A stretch of DNA of 64,000 nucleotides from Microbacterium sp. MYb72 (GCF_002979415.1 NZ_PCOT01000016.1:27079-91078); one strand, 5' to 3'; shown: positions 24,972 to 34,090, numbered from the stretch's first letter. Numbers and translations: made by a program. Notes: a model not told the origin generated them from the letters alone.

Positions 24972-25940
24972 CTCCTTTCGTCGCTGGAAGTCTCCGGTGG
25001 CGAGAGTCTCGCCACCGGAGACTTCCGTTGTCCCTGAGCTCGGGTAGTCGGCAGGTGCATCCTGGATGTAGCTCGGACGCTTCTGATACCTGGCGAGGGC
25101 GAAGAGGTCATCGCAGGCGAGATAGTCGACGATGTACCCGATCCGGACGGGAATCTCACGGATCTCCTCCAGAGTGTAGGAGTCGGACCCGACATCGAAC
25201 CTCAACTCGACCTGGACCTCGTTGGTCGCTTCCTCGGGGAAGTCCAGAATGGGGTGTCCTACGTCGAATGAGCCCACGATCACGCGTCGAACCCCTCGGG
25301 GGATCGTGTTCGATTGGGGGATGAGCGTCGGGGAGAGGTGATGCTCTTCGATCAGTCCTCTCAAGGAGAAGTTCGAACTCGCCACCATGCCGATCATCCC
25401 GAGTTCGAGATCACGCACCCACTCGTGCTTGTCCTTGTTGTTGAACCATTGCAGGCCTTCCAAAGCCCGGTACGGTCCGTACTGCGGCTGGACGTTCTTC
25501 AACCGTTCCACCAGCCACTGCGGGTGGAACCGATGTCCCTGCTTCCAACTCTTCCAGTCCTTGCCCGTGGCGGTGATGGGAAACTGGATACGAGATGAGT
25601 CGTACTCCCGTTCAGCGAAGCTGCGCGCGAGCAGGTCGTGGAGGTTGTCCAACGCGACGCGGGCCTGGTAGGCGAACTCACCGGCCTTCGTCGACCACAG
25701 GTCGTGAGGGAACGCCCGCGAGGCCTCCACCGACACTTCAAGCACGGTCGGCGTGCTCTCCGACACGCGGACGGAGGAGGTGAAGACTGTATTGGCCCGC
25801 CACACCTGCACCGCCTCGTCGAGTTCGCGTGCGTGCTTCGACGCGCGGGCCAGCCGCGCGCGGATGGGCGCCAGCTCCGTCTCCGGGAGCGAGCGACTGG
25901 GACGGATGCCGAACGACTCGCCGGACTGTGCCGCTTTCAC
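24969..25940 (-). CDS. Hypothetical protein, probable acquired gene next to tRNA-Met
   Basis: A 323-residue soluble protein of unknown function. Its stop codon TAG (24971-24969) lies inside the antisense of the tRNA-Met 3' end. The core pattern ARVALDNLHDLLARSF, then QFPI, then VQPQYGPYRALEGL and NNKDKHEW matches a widespread group of hypothetical proteins often found on mobile DNA; a HEPN-like helical domain is possible but unproven. By eye its GC is lower than its neighbours. GTG 25940 is chosen because TACAGT (25952-25947) ends 6 nt upstream; an in-frame start at 25991 would add 17 residues. No integrase or duplicated tRNA end is seen. Confidence 0.7.
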   Translation of the reverse strand: MKAAQSGESFGIRPSRSLPETELAPIRARLARASKHARELDEAVQVWRANTVFTSSVRVSESTPTVLEVSVEASRAFPHDLWSTKAGEFAYQARVALDNLHDLLARSFAEREYDSSRIQFPITATGKDWKSWKQGHRFHPQWLVERLKNVQPQYGPYRALEGLQWFNNKDKHEWVRDLELGMIGMVASSNFSLRGLIEEHHLSPTLIPQSNTIPRGVRRVIVGSFDVGHPILDFPEEATNEVQVELRFDVGSDSYTLEEIREIPVRIGYIVDYLACDDLFALARYQKRPSYIQDAPADYPSSGTTEVSGGETLATGDFQRRKE

Positions 25941-25946
25941 AGGAGA

Positions 25947-25952
25947 ACTGTA
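25947..25952 (-). promoter_or_regulatory. Leaderless -10 for orphan gene
   Basis: TACAGT on the minus strand ends 6 nt before GTG 25940. Confidence 0.5.
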
Positions 25953-26066
25953 GCGGGCTCCGACCTGCGGAGTCCCATGACGAGCGCGCATTCGGATGCT
26001 GCGCGCGCCTCCGTGACGGAGGAGTCCGATCTCGTGCAGGCGAGGGACGACTCACATCACCGTGCC

Positions 26067-26777
26067 TCAGCTGTTGCGCACCGGCCAGGTGCCGTCGAGC
26101 GCATCCTCAGGATCGAGTCGTCCGACGCTGATGAAGTACTCCGTCAGGCTCTCGGCCTGAGAGCGCGCCCATCCGATCTGTCGCGTGTGCAGCTCGCTCA
26201 GCGTCTCCGGAAGGCGGAACTGCCGTGCGAGCGCCTGAGCGACACGGCCTGCGGCCACCGCGTCAGCCGAGGCGTCGTGCGCTCCCTCCAAGGGCACCGC
26301 GTAGTGCGCGGCGACGACCTCCAGTGTGCGCTTGCCGCGACGGTACCTGTCGTACGCCTTGTCGATGACGAGCGGGTCGATGATCGGCGACGGAGAGACG
26401 AGCGGAGGGATGCCGTGGCGCACGCACTCGTGGGCGAGCAGCGAGAAGTCGTAGGAGGCGTTGTAGGCGACGATCGGGACGCCCTGGTCGAGCAGCGAGC
26501 GCAGGGCCGCGGTGACCTCGGCGACCACCTCGCGCACCGGTCTGCCGGCGCGACGGGCCTGTTCCGTGGTGATCCCGTGCACGGCGGTGGCTCCGTCGGG
26601 GATGGGGATGCCGGGGTCGGCGAGCCAGTCCCGCGCGGCGATCTCTCGTCCGTTCGCGTCGAGGACGCCGACGTGCGCGGTCACGACGCGGTCGCTCTCC
26701 ACGTCGACGCCCGTGGTCTCGAGATCGAACACTCCGACGCGGGTGAGCCACGTCGGGAGTGCGGGATCTGCGGGCAT
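26067..26777 (-). CDS. DnaQ-like 3'-5' exonuclease
   Basis: A 236-residue DEDDh exonuclease related to the DNA polymerase III epsilon proofreading subunit. It has D18 and E20 in VGVFDLETTGVDVESDRVV, an Asp in VAYNASYDFSLLAHE, and H/D in GAHDASADAVAAGRVAQAL. A C-terminal helical extension of about 50 residues follows. There is no BRCT, UvrC or helicase domain, so it may be a free-standing repair nuclease rather than the replicative subunit. ATG 26777 lies 6 nt after TACCGT (26789-26784). Confidence 0.9.
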   Translation of the reverse strand: MPADPALPTWLTRVGVFDLETTGVDVESDRVVTAHVGVLDANGREIAARDWLADPGIPIPDGATAVHGITTEQARRAGRPVREVVAEVTAALRSLLDQGVPIVAYNASYDFSLLAHECVRHGIPPLVSPSPIIDPLVIDKAYDRYRRGKRTLEVVAAHYAVPLEGAHDASADAVAAGRVAQALARQFRLPETLSELHTRQIGWARSQAESLTEYFISVGRLDPEDALDGTWPVRNS

Positions 26778-26783
26778 GCCCTC

Positions 26784-26789
26784 ACGGTA
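26784..26789 (-). promoter_or_regulatory. Leaderless -10 for exonuclease
   Basis: TACCGT on the minus strand ends 6 nt before ATG 26777. It decides between this start and an upstream in-frame ATG at 26846. Confidence 0.55.
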
Positions 26790-26832
26790 GGCGCGGCCTC
26801 GGACATTGCCAGGAAGGCGCACGGCGACTCCG

Positions 26833-26838
26833 TAGACT
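26833..26838 (+). promoter_or_regulatory. Leaderless -10 for alpha/beta hydrolase
   Basis: TAGACT ends 6 nt before ATG 26845. It is divergent from the exonuclease promoter 44 bp away. Confidence 0.6.
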
Positions 26839-26844
26839 CGGATC

Positions 26845-27744
26845 ATGACCGCATCCTCGCCCTACGCCGAACGACTCCGCCGCCTTCCGGTGGAGCGTCA
26901 CGAGGTCGAGGTCCGCGACGGCGTCACCGCGTACTGGGAGTACGGAGCGGCCGACGCCGAGACGACCGTCATCGCCGTGCACGGCTTCCGCGGAGATCAC
27001 CACGGCCTGGAGCCGGTGCTCGCCTTCCTCCCGGAGGCGCGGATCATCGCCCCCGACCTCCCCGGCTTCGGCGAGAGCGCACCGGTGCCCGGGCGCACGT
27101 ACGACCTCGACGAGTACGCGTCCTGGCTCGTCGAGTTCGCTGCCGCGGTCGCGCCGGGTGCCGTCATCCTCGGGCACTCGTTCGGATCGATCGTGGTGTC
27201 GGCCGCGATCGCGTCCGGCCTCGAGACGCCCCGGCTGATCCTGATCAATCCGATCGGCGCCCCCGCCCTCGAGGGGCCCAAGGGGCTGATGACCCGGCTC
27301 GCCGTCTTCTACTACGCGATGGGTGCGCGCTTGCCGGAGACGCTGGGCACGGCTCTGTTGCGGAACCGTGCGATCGTCCGCATCATGAGCGTCACGATGG
27401 CGAAGACGCAGGATCCGGAGCTCCGCAGGTTCATCCACGACCAGCACGACACGTACTTCTCACGGTTCGCAGATCGTGACGTGCTGCGCGACGCGTTCGT
27501 CGCGAGCGTCTCGCATGACGTACGGGAGTTCGCCCCGAAGATCCACGTGCCGACGCTGCTGATCGCGGCCGACCGCGACGACATCACGCCGATCGAGGCG
27601 GAGCGCGTGCTCGCGACGCTGTTCGACGATGCGGAACTGGTTGAGATCGCCCATGTCGGGCATCTCATCCACTACGAGACGCCGGCCGAGGCGGCCGGCG
27701 CGATCCGTCGCTTCCTCAGGATTCCCGTCGCGCGAGGCCGATGA
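26845..27744 (+). CDS. Alpha/beta hydrolase
   Basis: A 299-residue alpha/beta-hydrolase. The oxyanion motif is VHGFRGDHHG, the nucleophile elbow ILGHSFGSIVVS, the acid is in LLIAADRDDITPIEAE, and the His is in HVGHLIHYETP. A helical cap domain sits between about residues 135 and 215. The substrate is unknown; esterase, lipase or C-C hydrolase are all possible. The 3' end overlaps the convergent Lrp/AsnC gene by 29 bp. Confidence 0.88.
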   Translation: MTASSPYAERLRRLPVERHEVEVRDGVTAYWEYGAADAETTVIAVHGFRGDHHGLEPVLAFLPEARIIAPDLPGFGESAPVPGRTYDLDEYASWLVEFAAAVAPGAVILGHSFGSIVVSAAIASGLETPRLILINPIGAPALEGPKGLMTRLAVFYYAMGARLPETLGTALLRNRAIVRIMSVTMAKTQDPELRRFIHDQHDTYFSRFADRDVLRDAFVASVSHDVREFAPKIHVPTLLIAADRDDITPIEAERVLATLFDDAELVEIAHVGHLIHYETPAEAAGAIRRFLRIPVARGR

Positions 27745-28189
27745 GCCCTGCCACCCGGAAGGGGATGACCTCGCCCATGGCGAGTGACGTCTCCGTCCGC
27801 TCGACGCCGTCGATCGAGAGGATGCGCGCGTCCGTGTCGAACAGGTGACGCGCGTCGCGGCAGGCCACCCTGGCCAGCAGATCGATCGAGCCGCTCAGGC
27901 CGTGGGCCTGCACGACCTCGGGGATGCGCGCGAGCTCGTTGATGATGCGCGGCAGCTCGGTCTGTCTGACGCCGATGCTCACGAACGCCTGCAGGGGGAA
28001 GCCGAGGACATCGGGGGAGAAGGACCGCTCGTACGAGAGGAACACCCCGGTCTGCTCCAGCCGCGCCATGCGCGCCTGGATGGTGTTGCGCGAGAGGCCG
28101 AGATTCTCGGCGAGCGCGACGATCGTGATGCGCGGGTCGTCGGCGAGGGCGGCGAGGAGTTCCAGATCGATGCGGTCAAGTCCAGGCAT
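27716..28189 (-). CDS. Lrp/AsnC family regulator
   Basis: A 157-residue feast/famine regulator. The N-terminal HTH is LDRIDLELLAALADDPRITI and LAENLGLSRNTIQARMARLE. The C-terminal RAM ligand-binding domain includes PLQAFVSIGVRQTELPRIIN, VVQAHGLSGSIDLLARVACRD and SIDGVERTETSLAM. It is divergent from the bkd operon, so it probably controls branched-chain keto-acid dehydrogenase in response to an amino acid, as BkdR does in pseudomonads. A possible operator is the inverted repeat at 28236-28262. Confidence 0.9.
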   Translation of the reverse strand: MPGLDRIDLELLAALADDPRITIVALAENLGLSRNTIQARMARLEQTGVFLSYERSFSPDVLGFPLQAFVSIGVRQTELPRIINELARIPEVVQAHGLSGSIDLLARVACRDARHLFDTDARILSIDGVERTETSLAMGEVIPFRVAGLIGLARRES

Positions 28190-28235
28190 AGTGCCAAAGA
28201 GTAGCAGTCTCGTATCGACCCGGATTTAGCAACAT

Positions 28236-28285
28236 GCTCAACAGCCTCGCAATTGCTTGAGCGTCGTGTTGAACAGACGTACGCT
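28236..28285 (+). promoter_or_regulatory. Putative bkd promoter and Lrp/AsnC operator
   Basis: GCTCAA (28236-28241) and TTGAGC (28257-28262) form a 6-bp inverted repeat. TTGAGC also serves as a -35, 17 bp from a TACGCT -10 (28280-28285). A regulator bound here would cover the -35. The leader to ATG 28357 is about 65 nt and holds GAGGAGG. Confidence 0.5.
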
Positions 28286-28356
28286 CAGGTCATCGGCGGA
28301 GCTGCCGATGACCGACGTGCAGAGCCCCACGAGGGCAGCCACGACAGAGGAGGACG

Positions 28357-29475
28357 ATGATGTCACCGCAACTCACGCCCATCGCGGACGCAGCGCAGGA
28401 TCTCGAGCTCTCCGAGCGCATCCTCGGCCCCGACGGCACGCGCATCACGAACGCCCAGCTCGACCCCTATGTGGCCGATGTGGATGCCGAGCAGCTGCGC
28501 GCCCTGCACCGCGACATGGTCGTCCTCCGTCGCATCGACGCCGAGGGCGTCGCGCTGCAGCGCCAGGGCCAGCTCGGTCTCTGGGCGCCCTGCAACGGGC
28601 AGGAGGCGACCCAGATCGGCACGGCTCGCGCGCTCGCGCCGCAGGATTACGTGTTCCCGAGCTACCGCGAGACCGGCGTGATCTACGCGCGAGGAGCCCA
28701 GCCGGGAGACTACGTCCGCATGTGGCGCGGCGAAGAGGGAGCCGGTCACGACCCGGCGGCGCTGCGGGTGGCGCCGCTGCAGATCATCATCGGCGCGCAG
28801 ACCCTGCACGCCGTCGGCTATGCGCTCGGGATCCAGCACGACGAGGCGGACGAGGTCGCCGTGACCTACTTCGGCGACGGTGCGACCAGTCAGGGGGATG
28901 TGAACGAGGCGATGATCTTCGCCGCTTCGTACCGCGCTCCCGTGGTCTTCGTCTGCCAGAACAACCACTGGGCCATCTCGGAGCCTGTCGCCGTGCAGTC
29001 GCAGTTCCCGATCGCCGGTCGCGCACCGGGCTTCGGCATCCCGAGCCTCCGCGTCGACGGCAACGACGTCCTCGCCTGCATGGCCGCCATGCGCTGGGCG
29101 CTGGAGCACGCGCGCTCGGGCAAGGGGCCGGCCTACATCGAGGCGGTCACGTATCGGATGGGCCCGCACACCACGGCCGACGACCCGACGCGCTACCGCG
29201 ACGAGGCCGAGCTCGAATCGTGGCGCCGCCGTGACCCGATCTCCCGTCTCGAAGCCCATCTGCGAGCGCGCGGAGAGCTGAGCGACGTGCATGTGGCAGA
29301 GACCCAGGCTGCGGCGGATGCCGTGGCCAAGGAGATGCGCGCCGCGTGCCTCGGCATGGTCACGCGTCCTCCGCTCGCGGTGTTCGACGGCGTGTACGCC
29401 GAGCCGCACACGGGACTCGATCGCCAGCGCGACGAGTACGCCGCGTACCTCGCGTCGTTCGACGGCGAGGTGTGA
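28357..29475 (+). CDS. bkdA: Branched-chain 2-oxoacid dehydrogenase E1 alpha
   Basis: A 372-residue thiamine-diphosphate E1 alpha subunit that decarboxylates 2-oxoacids. The ThDP motif runs from GDG (173-175) to NN (202-203): YFGDGATSQGDVNEAMIF to CQNNHWAIS. YRMGPHTTADDPTRY is the phosphorylation-loop region typical of BCKDH/PDH alpha. It is followed by E1 beta and E2 in one operon and by a leucine-catabolic gene cluster, so the branched-chain enzyme is more likely than pyruvate dehydrogenase. GAGGAGG supports ATG 28357. Confidence 0.92.
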   Translation: MMSPQLTPIADAAQDLELSERILGPDGTRITNAQLDPYVADVDAEQLRALHRDMVVLRRIDAEGVALQRQGQLGLWAPCNGQEATQIGTARALAPQDYVFPSYRETGVIYARGAQPGDYVRMWRGEEGAGHDPAALRVAPLQIIIGAQTLHAVGYALGIQHDEADEVAVTYFGDGATSQGDVNEAMIFAASYRAPVVFVCQNNHWAISEPVAVQSQFPIAGRAPGFGIPSLRVDGNDVLACMAAMRWALEHARSGKGPAYIEAVTYRMGPHTTADDPTRYRDEAELESWRRRDPISRLEAHLRARGELSDVHVAETQAAADAVAKEMRAACLGMVTRPPLAVFDGVYAEPHTGLDRQRDEYAAYLASFDGEV

Positions 29476-29477
29476 TC

Positions 29478-30488
29478 ATGACCGAGCTCACCCTGGGCAA
29501 GGCCCTCGGCGCGGGTCTCCGGCAGGCGATGCGCGACGACGATCGCGTCGTCCTCCTCGGAGAGGACATCGGCAAGCTGGGCGGCGTCTTCCGGATCACG
29601 GACGGGCTCCTCGACGAGTTCGGCGCGAAGCGGGTCATCGACACTCCTCTCGCGGAGTCGGGGATCGTCGGTGCCGCGGTCGGCCTCGCGTTCCGCGGCT
29701 ATCGACCGGTCGTCGAGATCCAGTTCGACGGCTTCGTGTACCCGGCGTTCGACCAGATCGTGGCTCAGGTCGCGAAGCTGCACTACCGCACGCAGGGCAG
29801 GGTGAAGATGCCGATCACGATCCGCATCCCCTGGGCCGGCGGCATCGGAGCGGCAGAACACCACTCGGAATCGCCCGAGGCGTACTTCGTGCACACCGCG
29901 GGTCTCCGCGTGGTCGCCGTCTCGAACCCCGAGGACGCCTACCGCAGCCTTCGACAGGCGATCGCCAGCGACGATCCCGTGATCTTCTTCGAGCCCAAGC
30001 GGCTCTACCACCACAAGGGCGAGGTCGATCTCGAGGCGCCGCTCGCCGATGCGCCGCCGATGGGGCTTGCCCGCGTCGTGCGTGAGGGGACCGATGCCAC
30101 GCTCATCACCTACGGCGCCATGGTGACGACGGCACTGCAGGCGGCGGAGGCCGCGGAGGACGAAGGGATCTCCCTGGAGGTCATCGATCTGCGCTCCCTG
30201 TCGCCCGTCGACTACGACTCGGTCGCGGCATCCGTCCGCAAGACGGGTCGCGTCGTCGTCGCGCACGAGGCCTCTCGCGAGGCGGGGGTCGCCGCCGAGG
30301 TGATCGCGAGCATCACGGAACGCTGCTTCGAGTACCTCGAATCCGCGCCGTTGCGCGTGACGGGTCACGATGTGCCCTATCCGCCCGCGAAGCTGGAGAA
30401 GTACCACCTGCCCGATCTCGATCGCCTTCTCGACGCGGTCGATCGTGTGCTCGACCGCCCGCACAGCCTGACGGGGGCCGACGCATGA
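29478..30488 (+). CDS. bkdB: Branched-chain 2-oxoacid dehydrogenase E1 beta
   Basis: A 336-residue E1 beta subunit that forms the alpha2beta2 E1 with the preceding gene. Landmarks are MTELTLGKALGAGLRQAMR, VVLLGEDIGKLGGVFRITDG, DTPLAESGIVGAAVGLAFRG, VEIQFDGFVYPAFDQIV, and EVIDLRSLSPVDYDSV in the transketolase C domain. The start is set at ATG 29478, 2 nt after the E1 alpha stop; GTG 29472 is an alternative. Confidence 0.93.
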   Translation: MTELTLGKALGAGLRQAMRDDDRVVLLGEDIGKLGGVFRITDGLLDEFGAKRVIDTPLAESGIVGAAVGLAFRGYRPVVEIQFDGFVYPAFDQIVAQVAKLHYRTQGRVKMPITIRIPWAGGIGAAEHHSESPEAYFVHTAGLRVVAVSNPEDAYRSLRQAIASDDPVIFFEPKRLYHHKGEVDLEAPLADAPPMGLARVVREGTDATLITYGAMVTTALQAAEAAEDEGISLEVIDLRSLSPVDYDSVAASVRKTGRVVVAHEASREAGVAAEVIASITERCFEYLESAPLRVTGHDVPYPPAKLEKYHLPDLDRLLDAVDRVLDRPHSLTGADA

Positions 30489-31834
30489 TCGCCGAGTTCC
30501 GCCTGCCCGACCTGGGAGAAGGGCTCACCGAGGCAGAGGTGGTCCAGTGGCTCGTCGCGCCTGGCGACAGCGTGGCGTTGAATCAGAACCTCGCCGAGGT
30601 CGAGACCGCCAAGGCCATCGTCGAGCTGCCGTCGCCGTACGAGGGCATCGTCTCGACGCTGCACGCGGAGGCGGGGGAGACCGTCGCCGTCGGCGCACCG
30701 CTGATCGCCTTCGATGTCGCAGGCACGGAGGAGGCGCCTCCCGCGGGGGCATCGGATGCCGAGGAGATGGCGCAGCCGAACCTCGTCGGCTACGGCGCAG
30801 CACCGGCTCGCTCAGGACGTCCCGCTCGGCGTGCACGTCGGGTCGGAAGCCCGTCGACGACCGCGGACACCGCCGTGCTGGAGGCCGCACCGCACGACGC
30901 GCGGCCCAGCGTGAGTGTCGAGACCGTGATCGAGCGTCCTCGGTCGACACCGCCCGTGCGCGCCTACGCCAAGAGGCTCGGCGTCGACCTCGTCCTGGTG
31001 TCCGCCGTCGTGGGCGATCGCGTCATCACCCGCGATGACATCGACGAGTTCGCGCAGCGCGCCGGCATCCGCGCGGAGGAGGCGGAGACGACCGTGTCGA
31101 CTCCGCTCACCGCTGCGGCCCTGGCTGACGATGACCGCGAACTCCGGATCCCCATCCGCGGCGTGCGCAAGCACACGGCGGCGGCGATGGTCGAGAGCGC
31201 GTTCACGGCTCCGCACGTCACGGTGTTCCACACCGTCGACGTCACCGCGACGATGGATCTTCTCGCGTCGCTGCGGGAGGACCGTTCCCTGGCCGCGCAC
31301 AGGATCGGCCCCCTGGCCGTGATCGCGAAGGCCGTCTGCCTGGCGCTCGGGCGGAACCGAGGGCTCAACTCGCGGTGGGACCAGGCCGCGGGCGAGATCG
31401 TGCAGCGCAACTACGTCGATCTCGGCATAGCCGCCGCGACCGAGCGGGGCCTCATCGTCCCGAACATCAGGGACGCGGAGCGCCTGACGCTGACCGAGCT
31501 CGCCGACGCGCTGAAAGCTCTCGCGGAGACCGCCCGTTCGGGGAAGACGTCCCCGGCCGAGCTCGCCGGCGGGACCTTCTCGATCTCGAACATCGGCGTG
31601 TTCGGAGTGGATGCCGGAACGCCGATCCTTCCCCCTGGTCAGTCAGGCATCCTCGCCGTCGGCGCCGTGCGCCGTCAGCCGTGGGAGTACCGCGGCGAGA
31701 TCGCGCTGCGCCAGATGATGACGCTGAGCCTGTCGTTCGATCACCGCCTCGTCGACGGCGCGGAGGGAGCGCGGTTCCTCAAGGACGTCGCAGACATCCT
31801 CGAGGAACCGGGGCGGGCGATGCTGCTCAGGTAG
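30485..31834 (+). CDS. bkdC: Branched-chain 2-oxoacid dehydrogenase E2 (dihydrolipoyl acyltransferase)
   Basis: A 449-residue E2 core. One lipoyl domain carries K43 in VETAKAIVELP. A peripheral-subunit-binding domain lies at about 155-195 (PPVRAYAKRLGVDLVLV, GDRVITRDDIDEF). The catalytic domain ends LSLSFDHRLVDGAEGARFL with H420 and D424. It transfers the acyl group to CoA, giving isovaleryl-, isobutyryl- or 2-methylbutyryl-CoA. It overlaps E1 beta by 4 bp and converges on the TetR gene with an 8-bp overlap. No E3 (lipoamide dehydrogenase) gene is adjacent, so E3 must be shared. Confidence 0.93.
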   Translation: MIAEFRLPDLGEGLTEAEVVQWLVAPGDSVALNQNLAEVETAKAIVELPSPYEGIVSTLHAEAGETVAVGAPLIAFDVAGTEEAPPAGASDAEEMAQPNLVGYGAAPARSGRPARRARRVGSPSTTADTAVLEAAPHDARPSVSVETVIERPRSTPPVRAYAKRLGVDLVLVSAVVGDRVITRDDIDEFAQRAGIRAEEAETTVSTPLTAAALADDDRELRIPIRGVRKHTAAAMVESAFTAPHVTVFHTVDVTATMDLLASLREDRSLAAHRIGPLAVIAKAVCLALGRNRGLNSRWDQAAGEIVQRNYVDLGIAAATERGLIVPNIRDAERLTLTELADALKALAETARSGKTSPAELAGGTFSISNIGVFGVDAGTPILPPGQSGILAVGAVRRQPWEYRGEIALRQMMTLSLSFDHRLVDGAEGARFLKDVADILEEPGRAMLLR

Positions 31835-32420
31835 TCGCGCGGAGAGCGGCCTCCGCCATCGCGGCCAGGACGGACGCGGTGGCGGAGTGGCCTCTCGCCG
31901 CAGAGCGGGTGGAGTGCGGCGTCGAGTTGATCAGACCGAAGCATGCCTGCACGCGCAAGCGGAGCTCATCGGACGACGTGTCGACGAGGGGACGCAACGC
32001 CTCCATCCACAGTTCGATGTACGAGCGCTGCAGTCGACGCACGTCGGCGTGGTCGGACTCGGCGAGATGAGCGACATCTCGATCCTGCACGCGGATGACC
32101 TCGGCGTTCCCCAGGGCGAACTCGACGTGGAAGCCGATCAGCGCTCGCATCCGTGCCTCGCTGTCGTCGAGCTCCTCGGAGACCCGGGTGCCGCCGGAGA
32201 CGAGGTCCTGGCTGACCTTCACGAGGACGGCTCCAAGCAGCGCCTGCTTTCCGGCGAAGTGCCGGTAGACGGCCGGCCCCGACACGCCGACGGCCGCCCC
32301 GATGTCCTCGAGGCTCACGCCGTTGTAGCCGCGTGCGGCGAACAGCTGCGCCGCCTCGCGGAGGATGGCATCGGAGCGCTCGGCCTTGGCACGGTCTCGG
32401 GCGGTGAGCGGGCTTGTCAT
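31827..32420 (-). CDS. TetR family regulator of the acyl-CoA cluster
   Basis: A 197-residue TetR-type repressor. The HTH is AQLFAARGYNGVSLEDIGAA and VGVSGPAVYRHFAGKQALLG (about residues 23-65), and the rest is a helical ligand domain. It is divergent from the carboxylase-dehydrogenase operon. The intergenic region contains a perfect palindrome (32452-32469) and a related half-site pair (32425-32440) in front of its own start. The inducer is probably an acyl-CoA; Rv2506 holds the same place in M. tuberculosis. Confidence 0.9.
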   Translation of the reverse strand: MTSPLTARDRAKAERSDAILREAAQLFAARGYNGVSLEDIGAAVGVSGPAVYRHFAGKQALLGAVLVKVSQDLVSGGTRVSEELDDSEARMRALIGFHVEFALGNAEVIRVQDRDVAHLAESDHADVRRLQRSYIELWMEALRPLVDTSSDELRLRVQACFGLINSTPHSTRSAARGHSATASVLAAMAEAALRATT

Positions 32421-32424
32421 CTCA

Positions 32425-32440
32425 GTTAATCCTCGCTAAC
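32425..32440 (-). promoter_or_regulatory. Secondary TetR half-site pair
   Basis: GTTA-N8-TAAC (GTTAATCCTCGCTAAC) lies immediately upstream of the TetR start and shares the GTTA/TAAC ends of the main operator. Autoregulation is inferred. Confidence 0.4.
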
Positions 32441-32451
32441 CTGAATCATCG

Positions 32452-32469
32452 GGTTAGTGAACACTAACC
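32452..32469 (+). promoter_or_regulatory. TetR operator
   Basis: GGTTAGTGAACACTAACC is a perfect 8-2-8 palindrome between the divergent TetR and carboxyltransferase genes, about 60 bp before the chosen carboxyltransferase start. Confidence 0.75.
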
Positions 32470-32531
32470 GAGAATGCGTGCGGCGCGCCACCGTGTGTCG
32501 CACGCTCGCGTGGGTCGAGGAGGACGTCACG

Positions 32532-34085
32532 ATGCAGATGACCCAGGAGTCCCTGGCCGAGGAGCTGCGCGAGCGGCTCGCCGCCGCGGCGCTCGGCGGC
32601 CCGGAGGCGTCGCGTGCGCGTCATCTCTCGCGCGGAAAGCTCCTGCCGCGAGACCGTGTCGCGCGGCTGCTCGACGAAGGGAGCCCATTCATCGAGGTCG
32701 CGCCCCTCGCGGCAGACGGTCTCTATGGGGGAGAGGCGCCGGGAGCCGGGGTGATCGCCGGCATCGGACTCGTGCACGGGCGTCACGTGATGGTCGTCTG
32801 CAACGATGCCACCGTCAAGGGCGGCACCTACTACCCGCTGACCGTGAAGAAGCATCTGCGCGCGCAGGAGATCGCTCTCGAGAACAGGCTGCCCTGTCTC
32901 TACCTCGTCGACTCCGGAGGCGCATTCCTCCCCAAGCAGGACGAGGTGTTCCCCGACCGCGACCACTTCGGTCGCATCTTCTTCAACCAGGCGCGCATGT
33001 CGGCCGCCGGGATCCCGCAGCTGGCGGCCGTGCTCGGCTCGTGCACGGCGGGCGGAGCCTATGTCCCCGCGATGAGCGACGAGACGGTGATCGTCCGCGG
33101 ACAGGGCACGATCTTCCTCGGCGGTCCGCCGCTGGTGAAGGCCGCGATCGGCGAGGTCGTCAGCGCCGAGGAGCTGGGCGGAGGAGAGCTGCACGCTCGG
33201 CGCAGCGGCGTCGTCGACCACCTCGCCGAAGACGACGAGCATGCGCTGGAGATCCTTCGCGACATCGTCTCCACCCTGCCTGCCCCGCACGCTCCGGCCT
33301 GGGAGATCGTGCCGAGTCGTGATCCGGCGGAGACGTCCTCCCTGTACGAGGTCGTCCCCGTCGACGTGAACGCCGCCTACGACGTGCACGCGGTGATCGA
33401 CCGCCTCATCGACGCGGACACCTTCCGGGAGTTCAAGTCCGAGTACGGAACCACGCTCGTCACCGGGTTCGCCCGACTGCACGGTCATCCCGTCGGCATC
33501 ATCGCGAACAACGGCGTGCTCTTCAGCGAGTCCGCCCTCAAGGGCGCGCACTTCATCGAGCTGTGCGACCAGCGCGGCATCCCTCTGCTCTTCCTGCAGA
33601 ACATCTCCGGCTTCATGGTGGGGTCGGATGCCGAAGCCGGGGGCATCGCGAAGGACGGAGCCAAGATGGTCACCGCTGTCGCGAGCACCCGGGTGCCGAA
33701 GCTCACCGTCATCATCGGCGGGTCCTTCGGTGCGGGCAACTACTCGATGTGCGGGCGTGCCTACTCGCCGCGCTTCCTGTGGACGTGGCCGGCGAGCCGG
33801 ATCTCCGTGATGGGCGGAGCACAGGCCGCGTCCGTGCTCGCGACCGTCAAGGAGGATCAGCTGACCGCTCGGGGGGAGTCGTGGAGCCAGGAGGAGCGCT
33901 CCGGGTTCGAGGCGCCGATCCGCGACCAGTACGAACAGCAGGGCGAGCCGTACTACGCCACGGCCCGCCTGTGGGACGACGGCATCATCGATCCCGAGAA
34001 CACCCGCGACCTCCTCGGCCTCGCCCTGGACGTCGTGTCACGCAGCCCGCTGCCCGAACCGCGCTTCGGCGTCTTCCGGATGTGA
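32532..34085 (+). CDS. accD1: Acyl-CoA carboxylase beta subunit (probable 3-methylcrotonyl-CoA)
   Basis: A 517-residue carboxyltransferase subunit with the N- and C-terminal crotonase-like domains of biotin-dependent acyl-CoA carboxylases. Visible segments are [73 protein letters not shown] and [20 protein letters not shown]. The last four resemble MCC beta more than propionyl-CoA carboxylase. ATG 32532 has GAGGAGG upstream; an earlier ATG at 32457 lies inside the operator. It pairs with the next gene. Confidence 0.9.
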   Translation: MQMTQESLAEELRERLAAAALGGPEASRARHLSRGKLLPRDRVARLLDEGSPFIEVAPLAADGLYGGEAPGAGVIAGIGLVHGRHVMVVCNDATVKGGTYYPLTVKKHLRAQEIALENRLPCLYLVDSGGAFLPKQDEVFPDRDHFGRIFFNQARMSAAGIPQLAAVLGSCTAGGAYVPAMSDETVIVRGQGTIFLGGPPLVKAAIGEVVSAEELGGGELHARRSGVVDHLAEDDEHALEILRDIVSTLPAPHAPAWEIVPSRDPAETSSLYEVVPVDVNAAYDVHAVIDRLIDADTFREFKSEYGTTLVTGFARLHGHPVGIIANNGVLFSESALKGAHFIELCDQRGIPLLFLQNISGFMVGSDAEAGGIAKDGAKMVTAVASTRVPKLTVIIGGSFGAGNYSMCGRAYSPRFLWTWPASRISVMGGAQAASVLATVKEDQLTARGESWSQEERSGFEAPIRDQYEQQGEPYYATARLWDDGIIDPENTRDLLGLALDVVSRSPLPEPRFGVFRM

Positions 34086-34090
34086 GACTC

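Noticed and set aside
24860..26060. Integrated element bounded by tRNA-Met att sites
   Set aside because: No second copy of the tRNA 3' end and no integrase were found in the next kilobase; only a single gene is present.
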